From Candidatus Sulfotelmatobacter sp. (GTDB lineage Bacteria; Eisenbacteria; RBG-16-71-46): a stretch of DNA of 43,038 nucleotides. Shown here piece after piece: positions 6,964-14,706 of this stretch; the stretch's first letter is position 1, and the number at the start of each line of letters is the position of its first letter. The translations under genes were made by a program, and so were the position numbers. The notes beneath the pieces were generated by a model that ran no database searches, was not told the DNA's origin, and saw nothing but the letters and a program-made list of their open reading frames with translations. The stretch is taken from positions 1 through 43,038 of the forward strand of contig DATKAB010000026.1 of NCBI GenBank assembly GCA_035498555.1, written 5' to 3'.

Positions 6964-9090
6964 TCAGCGCGCGATCACCGCCCGCGTCTGGATCGATCGC
7001 CCGCCCTGCGTGAGCCGCAGCACGTACACACCGGCTTTGAGAGCGGCGCTCTCTTCCAGCCGCACGACATGGGTGCCCGCGCCCAGCGTCACCTCGCGGC
7101 TCAGCACCCGCCGGCCCTGCACGTCCAGCAGCTCGAGCTTCGCTGCCTGAGCGCCCGGCAGCGTGAACTCGGTCGTCAGCGGGCCCGCGCTCGGGTTCGG
7201 CCGCAACGCGCCGAACGACAGCGCCAGCGTCTGCGGAACGCGCACGCGGACTTCGCCCAGCGTCCGCCACGCGCCGTTCTCCATCACCCGCAGCCGGTAG
7301 GCGTAGCTGGCGCCCGCCGTCACCGCGTCGTCTTCGTAGCTCACGTTGCCGGTGCCGTCGGCCCGCACCGTGGCGAGCGTGGCATAGCCCGAGCCGTTGG
7401 CGTCGCGCTCGAGCGTCGCCACGAAGTTGGCGCCGTTCGGCGAGAACCAGCGGAGCAGCACGCGTCCCGGCTCGGCCGACGCGCTCACCAGCGAGGCCTC
7501 GGCCGACACCGTGCCGTCGCCGAGGATCTTGCCGGCGTAGACGCGCAGCCCGCCGCGCGCGTCGTCCCACGCGCTGATCACGCCATTGGTGCCGTCGGTG
7601 ACGGCGCACGGCGTGTCCTGGTCATCGGGCGTGTTCACGATCGCCGCGCCGCCCGACGGGAAACCCGGCGGACGCGATCCGCCCGACAACATGCGCTGCA
7701 CGTAGACATCCGGATTTCCGGCACGGTTGTCGACCCACACCACGTCCACGCCGCCGGCGTTGTCGGGCAGTGCCAGGAACTCGCCCTTCGAGGTGGCCGC
7801 GTCGCAGAGCAGATTGCCGTCGGCCGCCCAGCCGGCGGCGATCGCACCCGTCGAAGTGACGTGCTGGGCGTAGAACGTGTTGGTGGTGCCGGCGCCGCGA
7901 TAATCCTGCCAGACCGCGACCGCCCCGCCGGAAAGATCGGGCACCAGCCTCGTCCCGTCCTGCAATCCCGCCGCGCCGCAGAGCTGGACGCCGTTGAGCG
8001 GCCACGGCGAGGGAATCGTTCCCGAAGGCGTAATGCACTGCGCGAAGATGTCGAGGTCGAAATTGCGATCGTCGGTCCACGCCAGCATGAAGTTCCCGGT
8101 CGAGAGCCGGGTGATGGCCGGGCTGAACTTGGTGAGCGAGCCGGTGCAGATCAGCACGCCGTTCGCGTTCCAGCCGGGCGAGAACGTGCCATCGCCCGCC
8201 AGCCGCGTGGCGAACACGCTGTCGTTCGACGCCCAGGTGAAGAGGAAGCCCCCCGAGCCGTCCAGCGTGAAGTCAATTTCCTGATTGTTGGCATTGCCGA
8301 TCGCTTTCCCGCCGCCCGGCCAGCCGGCGATCGCGTTGCCCGAGCCGTCCAGCCGCACCACCCACGGTTGCAGGTTCATGTCGGTCCAGCCGACGTAGGT
8401 GCCGTTCGAGCCGTCCGCGCGCAGGGCATAGCCCTGGAGTTCGCCGACCGCGTACCTCCTGCCATTCACCGGCCAGCCCGGGCTCAGCGCTCCGGCGCTC
8501 GTGATGCGCTGCAGATAGAGATCGCCGATCGAGCCGGAACCGGTGTGGAGCACGCTCCAGCTCACGTACATCCCGCCGGCGCCATCGGTGCACGACTGGA
8601 CCAGCACTTCAAACGAATCCGTCACCGCCACCGGGAATCCCGCCGGGTCCCAGCCCGAGACGAAATTGCCGTTCGAATCGAGATGGCTCGCGAACACGTC
8701 GGGCGCTCCGCTGCGGAAGTCCTCGAATGCGAAGATCGCGCCGCCCGATCCATCGGCGACGCCGGTCGGCTCGGCCTGGCCAATCGGGCTGGTCACCACC
8801 GGCTCGCCGTTTCCGGTCCACGACTCGATCGAGGGCAGGCCGCCCTGATCGGGGTTCGGCATCGACGCGCCCGACTTGGCCGCCGCCAGGCGTGTGCGCG
8901 CGGTCGCGACGCGCGATTGCAGCCGCGCGATCCAGGCACGGCGGGCGTCGGTGCCCTGGCGCGGAAATTCGCGGCCCATGAAGCGAACGTACTGCGGATC
9001 GCGAGCAGGCGGCGTGGCCGCGCGCGCGAACGACGGAAGGCCGAACAGCGAAACGAGAGCGGCTGCGAGAACCATCGCCTGGCGACGCAC
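6964..9090 (-). CDS. Large secreted protein with FlgD-Ig/type IX-like C-terminal sorting domain
   Basis: A 708-residue exported protein. The signal peptide ends near FARA-ATPP at about residue 25. The middle, about 95-520, is built of degenerate repeats of roughly 50 residues with phrases such as DGSGGAIFAFEDFRSGAPDVFA, VAVWQDYRGAG and VVWVDNRAGNPDVYVQRM, each followed by a Gly-Trp or Gly-Phe-Pro segment; this looks like a beta-propeller-type array. A fibronectin-III-like unit (VLLRWFSPNGANFVATLERD to SYAYRLRVMENG) follows at about 545-615. The last 80 residues (LRPNPSAGPLTTEFTLPG, LELLDVQGRRVLSRE, GVYVLRLTQGGRSIQTRAVI) form the FlgD-Ig-like domain used as a secretion or anchoring signal in FCB bacteria. 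The GTG start has GGAGGTG directly upstream. The partner secretion system is not in the window. Confidence 0.88.
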   Translation of the reverse strand: MRRQAMVLAAALVSLFGLPSFARAATPPARDPQYVRFMGREFPRQGTDARRAWIARLQSRVATARTRLAAAKSGASMPNPDQGGLPSIESWTGNGEPVVTSPIGQAEPTGVADGSGGAIFAFEDFRSGAPDVFASHLDSNGNFVSGWDPAGFPVAVTDSFEVLVQSCTDGAGGMYVSWSVLHTGSGSIGDLYLQRITSAGALSPGWPVNGRRYAVGELQGYALRADGSNGTYVGWTDMNLQPWVVRLDGSGNAIAGWPGGGKAIGNANNQEIDFTLDGSGGFLFTWASNDSVFATRLAGDGTFSPGWNANGVLICTGSLTKFSPAITRLSTGNFMLAWTDDRNFDLDIFAQCITPSGTIPSPWPLNGVQLCGAAGLQDGTRLVPDLSGGAVAVWQDYRGAGTTNTFYAQHVTSTGAIAAGWAADGNLLCDAATSKGEFLALPDNAGGVDVVWVDNRAGNPDVYVQRMLSGGSRPPGFPSGGAAIVNTPDDQDTPCAVTDGTNGVISAWDDARGGLRVYAGKILGDGTVSAEASLVSASAEPGRVLLRWFSPNGANFVATLERDANGSGYATLATVRADGTGNVSYEDDAVTAGASYAYRLRVMENGAWRTLGEVRVRVPQTLALSFGALRPNPSAGPLTTEFTLPGAQAAKLELLDVQGRRVLSREVTLGAGTHVVRLEESAALKAGVYVLRLTQGGRSIQTRAVIAR

Positions 9091-9144
9091 GCGACACCTC
9101 CGGTGGGGAAGGCGGATTCCGGGGCAGAGATCGGTCGAGCCGGG

Positions 9145-9173
9145 AGTATGGCTGCGGCCCGGCCCACGTTCAA
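9145..9173 (-). promoter_or_regulatory. Candidate sigma-70-type promoter of the FlgD-tailed protein gene
   Basis: On the minus strand TTGAAC (9173-9168) and CATACT (9150-9145) are separated by 17 bases. Both match the consensus in four of six positions. A start near 9138 would give a leader of about 48 bases containing the GGAGGTG ribosome binding site. Confidence 0.45.
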
Positions 9174-9257
9174 TAACGCGAAAAAGCCGGTCGCTTCGGC
9201 TAGCGGCCCGGGCGGCGGCGGGCTACACTCATGGGGTGATCGGGCGTCGGGCTGCCG

Positions 9258-11126
9258 GTGCGGCCCGACGCCTTTTCGTGCCGGGTGGGAGGTCGAGCCC
9301 TGAGAAGTCGCCCATTTCTCGTCTTGCCGTGCTTGCTGTGCTTCTCGCTCGCGCTCTCGTGCAGCAAGAAGAGCAGTCCCGGAAATCCAATGGCGCCGCC
9401 CGGGCCCACCGCCAGCGTGAGCGGCGTGGTGTTCAACCTGACGGGCGGCGGCTCACCGCTGGCCGGTGCGACGGTCTCATCCACTCCCGGTGCGGGCTCG
9501 AACGTCACCACCAATGGCCTCGGCCAGTACACCCTGACCATCCCCGCCGAGCAGGCCGTGAGCGTCACGGTTTCCAAGGCCGGATTCGCCTCGCACCCGG
9601 TGAACCTGAAGGCTTCGGCCGGCAACGCGGAAGGCTTGACGCTGTCGCTGCTGCCGATCGGCGTGACTCAAAACGTCGCGGCGGCCAGCGGCGGCCAGGT
9701 GATGGACCCGGTTTCCAGAACTGCGGTGACACTGCCCGCCGGATTCGTGAGCAGCAGCAGCACGGCGCAGGTTCAGGTCACCGGGCTCGATCCCACCACG
9801 GTTCAATCCATGGCGATGCCGGGCACGATCTCGGCGCTCAACCTGTTCAACGCCTCGGGCAATCTCGATCCGATCTCGGTCGCTGAAGTCACCGTCGGTG
9901 ACGCCGCGGGCAACGGCTACGCGCTCGCCAAGACCATTCATCTCGAGCTGCCGATCCCCGCCTCGCGCGTGGCCGAGCTGCTTCCCGGTTCGGCGCTCCA
10001 GTGCTTCCGCTACGATCCGACCGATGGCCTGTGGAAGGCCTTCGCCTACGGCACCGTGGCGAGCTCGGGGATCGGCGGCGTGCCGGTGGTCAAGGTCGAC
10101 GTGGATCATCTGTCGTGGTACGCGGCCGGGCTGCTCGATGGCACGCCCGCATGCGTGAGCGGGATCGTGACCGCGGGCGGCACCCCGATTCCCAACGTCA
10201 ACGTGCAGGCGTTTCCCGGCGGGCTCACCACCACCAACTCGCTCGGGCAATACGAAGTGGACGCCGCGCCCCACGCCGCCATTCAACTGGTGGCCACGCG
10301 CGTCGCCGGCGGCGCCATCACCACCGCCGGGGCCAGCGCCCAGTCCGACACCATCGGCAATCCCTGCGTGCAGCGGAACCTCGCGCTGCAATCGGGGCCG
10401 GCGCAGAGCTACATCGTGGAAGCCCAGCTGATCCGCGGGCGGGACGCGGCGACCATCATTCGAGACGAAGCGACCGTCCGCATTCGCGTCAATACCTCGC
10501 CGACCTTCCCGGCCTATAACAACGCGGTCGTGAAGCTGAACGGCGGCGGCACCGTCACGACGCTGCCCTCCATCGGCAATGGGTACTACGGCGTGATCGG
10601 AGGGGTAAGCGGCTCGCTGAGCCTGCAACGCGGATCCAGCTACGAGCTGGACCTGGATTTCGACGGCGACGGCGCGATGGATGCGTCGGCAACGGTGCTC
10701 ATGCCGGGAGGCATGAGGATCCTGTCACCCTCCAACGACGCCATCGTGGATTCGGTGTTCGCGGCGGAATGGAGCGACGACGCCAGCAGCTTCACTGGCT
10801 ACGACGCGATCTACGTCGGCTCGTTCGAGCCGCTCACCTTTCCGATTCCCCCGCAGGTGTTCGTGACGGGATGGCCGGCGGGCACCGTGACCGTCGGCGA
10901 TCGAACCGCCATCGGCGATCCCGCGCTCCACCTGTCGAACGACCCGCTGCCCACCGGCCAGTACTACTTCCACCTGTGGGCGGCCAACGGCCCGATCCGC
11001 TACGCCCTGCCCGACACCACTCTGTTCGGCACTCCCAACATCACCGGGCCGGGCGTCACCGGCTGGTTCTCGGCGATCTCGATGGCGGACAGCATCAAGA
11101 TCGGCTCCATCATCATCACGCCGTAG
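9258..11126 (+). CDS. Large lipoprotein with carboxypeptidase-regulatory-like (CarboxypepD_reg) domains
   Basis: Exported lipoprotein, 622 residues from the GTG at 9258. A hydrophobic signal (PFLVLPCLLCFSLAL) leads to the lipobox-like LALSC, then a Ser/Gly/Pro linker. Two carboxypeptidase-regulatory-like beta domains are visible: TASVSGVVFNLTGGGSPLAG at about residue 51 with GLGQYTLTIPAEQ, and ACVSGIVTAGGTPIPNVNVQ at about 296 with SLGQYEVDAAP. Between them is a long beta-rich stretch resembling ZU5-type or adhesin-like segments, and the C-terminal third has an Asp-rich DLDFDGDGAMD loop that may bind calcium. The translation start is uncertain. The best ribosome binding site (GGGAGG, about 9286-9291) fits a CTG at 9300, which would give a textbook signal peptide beginning RSRPFLVLP. 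A TACACT box lies at 9224-9229. The function is unknown; it probably faces the periplasm or the cell surface. Confidence 0.82.
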   Translation: MRPDAFSCRVGGRALRSRPFLVLPCLLCFSLALSCSKKSSPGNPMAPPGPTASVSGVVFNLTGGGSPLAGATVSSTPGAGSNVTTNGLGQYTLTIPAEQAVSVTVSKAGFASHPVNLKASAGNAEGLTLSLLPIGVTQNVAAASGGQVMDPVSRTAVTLPAGFVSSSSTAQVQVTGLDPTTVQSMAMPGTISALNLFNASGNLDPISVAEVTVGDAAGNGYALAKTIHLELPIPASRVAELLPGSALQCFRYDPTDGLWKAFAYGTVASSGIGGVPVVKVDVDHLSWYAAGLLDGTPACVSGIVTAGGTPIPNVNVQAFPGGLTTTNSLGQYEVDAAPHAAIQLVATRVAGGAITTAGASAQSDTIGNPCVQRNLALQSGPAQSYIVEAQLIRGRDAATIIRDEATVRIRVNTSPTFPAYNNAVVKLNGGGTVTTLPSIGNGYYGVIGGVSGSLSLQRGSSYELDLDFDGDGAMDASATVLMPGGMRILSPSNDAIVDSVFAAEWSDDASSFTGYDAIYVGSFEPLTFPIPPQVFVTGWPAGTVTVGDRTAIGDPALHLSNDPLPTGQYYFHLWAANGPIRYALPDTTLFGTPNITGPGVTGWFSAISMADSIKIGSIIITP

Positions 11127-11127
11127 A

Positions 11128-11168
11128 GGCGGCTTGGGCTGCGAGGAGCCGCCGAGGAGAGGGCGGCT
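11128..11168. terminator. Overlapping hairpins between convergent genes, possible bidirectional terminator
   Basis: GGCGGCT (11128-11134) can pair with AGCCGCC (11147-11153), and the same AGCCGCC can instead pair with a second GGCGGCT (11162-11168). The two hairpins are mutually exclusive. They sit just after the lipoprotein stop and before the convergent regulator gene. There is no T-run, so this is at best a weak or factor-dependent terminator. Confidence 0.4.
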
Positions 11169-11260
11169 CGGCCGCGACCAGCGAGCGGTATCCCCGCGCA
11201 CACTTCGCAGCGAGGAGCGGCCGAATCCAGCGACGTGATCGGTTGCTCTCTCGCTGCCCA

Positions 11261-11965
11261 TCAGGGCTCGACGAACTTGTAGCCGACCTTGTGCACCGCG
11301 ACGATGAACGGCTGCGCGAACCCCGCCCCCAGCTTGGACCGCAGGTTGGAGACGTGGGTGTCCACGGTGCGCGTGGTGACGCCCAGCTCCTCGTCGACGC
11401 CCCAGATCTCCTCGAGCAGCTCTTCGCGACTCACGGTGCGACCGCGGTGCTCGATCAGATACTTGAGCAGCTCGAACTCCTTGAACGAGAGCGCCACCGC
11501 CTTGCCGGTCTTGTAGACCTCGCGCGGCTCGAAGCGCACCTCGACGTCGCCGAACTTGTAGATCGTGGGACCGGGCGCCGGGCCGGTGGCCGGGCCGCGT
11601 TGGACCAGACGGCGCACGCGCGCGACCAGCTCCTTGATGCCGAACGGCTTGGTCACGTAGTCGTCGGCGCCGAGGTCGAAGCCCTTGAGGATGTCGGCCT
11701 CGAAGTTGCGCGCGGTCATCACCAGCACCGGGATGTCGCGGTGGCGCTGCCGCAGCTCCTTCAGAACCGTGAAGCCGTCCTTCTCGGGCAGCATGATGTC
11801 GAGCAGCACCACGTCGGGCTTCTGCTTGAGGGCCATGCGCAGGCCCTCCTGCCCGTTCTTCGCGGTCAGCACCTCGTAGCCTTCGTAGCGGAAATTGTGA
11901 GCGAGTCCATCGAGCAGACCTTCCTCGTCCTCCACGATCAACACGCGCTTGGCAGCGGTTGTCAC
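11261..11965 (-). CDS. OmpR/PhoB-family response regulator
   Basis: Cytoplasmic DNA-binding regulator of a two-component system. The receiver domain (about 6-115, counted from GTG 11965) has the acidic pair E12/D13, the phospho-acceptor D56 in VVLLDIMLP, T84 and K106 in DYVTKPFG. A short Pro/Gly linker precedes the winged-helix output domain with LSFKEFELLKYLIEHRGRTV and the recognition-helix region TRTVDTHVSNLRSKL. I prefer the GTG at 11965 because AAGGAGG (11977-11971) lies five bases upstream. An ATG at 11980 overlaps the kinase stop as ATGA and would add MKEEN. Either way it is coupled to the kinase gene upstream, its evident partner. Targets cannot be read from the sequence. Confidence 0.95.
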   Translation of the reverse strand: MTTAAKRVLIVEDEEGLLDGLAHNFRYEGYEVLTAKNGQEGLRMALKQKPDVVLLDIMLPEKDGFTVLKELRQRHRDIPVLVMTARNFEADILKGFDLGADDYVTKPFGIKELVARVRRLVQRGPATGPAPGPTIYKFGDVEVRFEPREVYKTGKAVALSFKEFELLKYLIEHRGRTVSREELLEEIWGVDEELGVTTRTVDTHVSNLRSKLGAGFAQPFIVAVHKVGYKFVEP

Positions 11966-11976
11966 GTTTTCCTCCT

Positions 11977-13683
11977 TCATGAACTCACGGGAGCGCGGTC
12001 GTGGGCCCGCGCCGCATCCGCCCCGTCGGTGGCCGGCAGTACCAGCGTAAACACGCTTCCCCCTCCTGGATTCGGTGTCACCTCGACGCGCCCGTGATGA
12101 GCGCGCATGATTTGCTGCACCAGCGAAAGCCCGAGCCCGGCGCCTTTGGCATCGTGCTGCAGGCCGTGATCGATTCTCACGAACTTCTCGAAGATGCGCC
12201 GGCGGTCACCGGGCGCCACCCCGATTCCGTGGTCGGCCACCGATAGCTGCACCGTGCCGTTGGATGCGGCCGCCGTCACCCGGATGTAACGGTCATCTTT
12301 CGAGTACTTGACCGCGTTGTCCAGCAGGTTGAGCAGGCAGTGAGACAGGGCGATCGCGTCTCCCCGCACGCGCGGAAGCCCGTCGGGAAGATCGGTTTCC
12401 ACCCGGAAGCCGGCATGCTCCAGTCGCGGGCGGAAGTTTTCCAGCGTTTCCTGAGCGATTTGCCGCACGTCCACCTGCGTCATCTTGAGAATATGGTGTC
12501 CCGACTCGAAGCGCGCCAGATCGAGAATGTTGTCCACCAGCCGGGTCAGCTTCTGGGTCTCGCGCTCGATCGTGGAAAGGAAGCGCTCGCTCTCGTCGGG
12601 ACTGTTGAACCGGCGCATCTGCAAGGTCTCGACCGCCAGACGGATCAGCGCGATCGGTGTCTTCAGCTCGTGCGTCACGTTCGATACGAAGCTGGCCTTC
12701 ATTTGTGCGAGCTCGAGCTGCCGGACGGTATAGCGGTAACCAAACAGCATCGCCGCCAGGATCACCAGCCCCATCAGGGTGATGATGAAGATCTCGAGCG
12801 AGATGAAGCGCAGCGTCCACGCCGCGCCGGCGCTCGAGGTGGGCGCCACGCGCACCACGTAGCGCTCGAACGGACCCGAAAGTCGCTCCATGCGGGCGGT
12901 CTTGAGATCGGCCGGCTCGCGTACCGCGCCCACGCGCTCGCCGCCCGGACCGAACACCTCGATGCTGACGTGGCGGATCGACTCGATCCCGCCGTAGATG
13001 CGCTCGTCGGCCGGGATCTTTTCCTGCACCACCTCATCGAGGTGGCGCTGGATGAACACGCCGGGGTCCACCCACCAGCCGCCCGCGCCGATGATGTCGT
13101 TGGTGCCGTTGCGGAGCAGCCAGCCCACGAAGTACTGGCCGCGCCGATGCCCCTCGCCGGGCGCGTAGGCCAGCACCTGGGACTCCACCAGCAGCACCGA
13201 CAGCCCTTCGACTTCCGACACCGGCACGAAATGCCAGCCCGCGAATCCGTCGCCGTTCATCGGCACCGCCGCCAGCGCCAGCCCCGGATCGGCACCGGCG
13301 CGAATCGCGGGATCCACCGGCTCGAGCGCGGCGCGCAGATGTGAGTTCAGCTCGAGCTCGAATGCCTCGGCGACCTGCTGTCCGACATACGAGTCGTAGG
13401 TGGCACTGTCGGTCTCGACGCTGCGCGTGACGCGCTGCGTGAGGTAGATGGCGAGCCCCGCCAGGATCACGGCCGGAATCGCCACCGCGCTCAACACCGC
13501 GGTGAGCACGCGGCGGCGGAACGGAATGTTGGCAAGCGCGTTCTTGATGCGCTCGCGCAGCGGCGCCCCCTCGGGCGCCGTGCCGGGCGCACCCGATCGC
13601 GCGCGCGCCTCGGCCAGCGCCGCTTCGAGTGCGGCGCGGCGGGCGCTCTCGGCTGCCGGATTCATCGAGTCGGAAGTCGCCAT
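11977..13683 (-). CDS. Sensor histidine kinase
   Basis: Membrane sensor kinase of 568 residues from the ATG at 13683; a TTG two codons earlier is the alternative. A cytoplasmic Ala/Arg-rich N-terminal tail of about 55 residues precedes the first membrane helix (about 57-80). A periplasmic sensing domain of about 220 residues (85-300), rich in aromatic and charged positions but of no family I can name, ends at the second helix (about 302-326). Almost directly after it, with no room for a HAMP domain, comes the HisKA helix with the phospho-acceptor H338 in NVTHELKTP. The ATPase domain has the N box NLLDNAVKYS, the G1 box DHGIGV and the G2 box GAGLGLSLV. It is transcribed with the response regulator, whose start overlaps its stop, and lies downstream of the cysteine-rich protein gene. 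Confidence 0.94.
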   Translation of the reverse strand: MATSDSMNPAAESARRAALEAALAEARARSGAPGTAPEGAPLRERIKNALANIPFRRRVLTAVLSAVAIPAVILAGLAIYLTQRVTRSVETDSATYDSYVGQQVAEAFELELNSHLRAALEPVDPAIRAGADPGLALAAVPMNGDGFAGWHFVPVSEVEGLSVLLVESQVLAYAPGEGHRRGQYFVGWLLRNGTNDIIGAGGWWVDPGVFIQRHLDEVVQEKIPADERIYGGIESIRHVSIEVFGPGGERVGAVREPADLKTARMERLSGPFERYVVRVAPTSSAGAAWTLRFISLEIFIITLMGLVILAAMLFGYRYTVRQLELAQMKASFVSNVTHELKTPIALIRLAVETLQMRRFNSPDESERFLSTIERETQKLTRLVDNILDLARFESGHHILKMTQVDVRQIAQETLENFRPRLEHAGFRVETDLPDGLPRVRGDAIALSHCLLNLLDNAVKYSKDDRYIRVTAAASNGTVQLSVADHGIGVAPGDRRRIFEKFVRIDHGLQHDAKGAGLGLSLVQQIMRAHHGRVEVTPNPGGGSVFTLVLPATDGADAARAHDRAPVSS

Positions 13684-13691
13684 CAGCAAAT

Positions 13692-13721
13692 CGGGCCGGC
13701 CCGCGCGAGCGAGCCGGCCCG
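13692..13721 (-). terminator. Strong GC hairpin between the cysteine-rich gene and the sensor kinase
   Basis: CGGGCCGGC (13692-13700) and GCCGGCCCG (13713-13721) form a perfect nine-base stem with a 12-base loop. On the transcribed minus strand it follows the stop of the cysteine-rich gene and ends about nine bases before the kinase start, followed by ATTTG rather than a real T-run. It may end most transcripts or act as an attenuator setting a lower level of kinase and regulator. Confidence 0.55.
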
Positions 13722-13738
13722 AAAACCGGGACCCTCGA

Positions 13739-14473
13739 TCAACTCTTGGCGCGGATCGTGTTCACTCCGGCCAGCTCGTGGATCCTGGCCACGACCGCCG
13801 GATCGTTCGAGGTCATGAGCGTGAGGCATCCGCCGTCGATGTTGACGACCTCGCGGGTGAGCTTACCGCTTGCCGCGGCGCCGCGCAGGGCGCGGCAATT
13901 GTCGCAGAGCTTGGCGTCCTCGCCGGCCGAGGCGAACATGACGCCGGCCTCCTTGTGCCGCGCCATTGCCGACTGGACCGCCCGCACGCGCGCGGGATCG
14001 GTGGTGTAGACGTACATCACGCCATTCTTGAGCGGCACCACCTGGACCACCGCGCCGAGGCTGCGCATCTCCTGCTCGCAGGCGTCGAGATCGTGGCAGT
14101 AGGTACAGGTAGTGTGCTGCGCGCTGGCGGTGGCGCCGTTCGCGCCCGAGCACATGTGCTGGGCGGTCGCGGCGTGCGCCGAGCAGTTCGCGCCGGCGGT
14201 CGCGGCGTTCTTCCCGGTGCACGCGCCGCCCGACATGCTCGCGGCGGTGGCCGACGCTCCGCTCCTTCCCGAGCAGTGGTCGAACGCGGCGGTGATGGCC
14301 GCGGTCGAGGCGCCCTTCGCGCCATGGGGGCAGACCGAAGCCGAGCAGGCGGTGTTCGAGGCGGCGGCGCCGGCACCCTGGGCCTTCTGCTGGTCACAGG
14401 CGAACGCGGCGACGACCCCGGCGCACAGGCCGAGCACGGTGAAAGCAGGAACAAGGGGTCGCACTAGCTTCAC
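13739..14473 (-). CDS. Cysteine-rich exported protein with a duplicated CxxC domain
   Basis: A 244-residue exported protein of no family I recognise. The GTG at 14473 has GGAGGTGC just upstream. A signal sequence (VPAFTVLGLCAGVVAAFA) ends before C26, a weak lipobox-like site. Residues about 38-120 are Ala/Gly/Ser/Thr-rich with six cysteines (43, 48, 67, 85, 97, 108) in degenerate repeats of the form Cys-Ser/Thr-Gly-x-x-x-Ala. Two related domains follow. The first starts with CxxC at 123/126 and contains NGVMYVYTTDPARV; the second starts with CxxC at 190/193 and contains GGCLTLMTSNDPAVV. In all, 13 cysteines remain after the signal, plus several His and Met, which suggests metal or thiol chemistry in the periplasm. 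It precedes the sensor kinase on the same strand and may report to it; that link is inference. Confidence 0.8.
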   Translation of the reverse strand: MKLVRPLVPAFTVLGLCAGVVAAFACDQQKAQGAGAAASNTACSASVCPHGAKGASTAAITAAFDHCSGRSGASATAASMSGGACTGKNAATAGANCSAHAATAQHMCSGANGATASAQHTTCTYCHDLDACEQEMRSLGAVVQVVPLKNGVMYVYTTDPARVRAVQSAMARHKEAGVMFASAGEDAKLCDNCRALRGAAASGKLTREVVNIDGGCLTLMTSNDPAVVARIHELAGVNTIRAKS

Positions 14474-14663
14474 GAGGCACCTCCAGGCACGCCAGCCGCG
14501 CCCGGGGTGGGCGCCGCTCAAGGGGAAGATCGGCCGAACCGAGGAAAAGCCTGTCATCAGACTCTTCGAATCGTGTCAGGGAAGGGCAAAAATCGCGGAC
14601 CGGCCAACCGGTGGGGGCCCCGCCGGCGTGCGTTTCGCCCGCTCGGGACCATCGCCCCGGGCG

Positions 14664-14692
14664 TTGACGCCCCCGCCGAGGCTCCGTAACGT
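14664..14692 (+). promoter_or_regulatory. Candidate sigma-70-type promoter of the polysaccharide deacetylase gene
   Basis: TTGACG (14664-14669) and TAACGT (14687-14692) are separated by exactly 17 bases; the -35 box matches the consensus in five of six positions. The predicted start at about 14699 would leave a leader of only about eight bases before the ATG at 14707, which has no clear ribosome binding site. Confidence 0.6.
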
Positions 14693-14706
14693 GCGGTCAC
14701 TCCTCG

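Noticed and set aside
7069-9303. A 744-codon plus-strand open frame opposite the FlgD-tailed protein
   Set aside because: The Arg/Gly/Ala/His-rich product has no motif. The minus-strand protein has a signal peptide, a promoter, a ribosome binding site and a known C-terminal domain.
14094-14105. CTYCH in the cysteine-rich protein as a c-type haem site
   Set aside because: One CxxCH is present, but the duplicated half has CDNCR at the same place with no His, and there is no distal Met pattern. A shared metal- or thiol-binding CxxC is a better fit.
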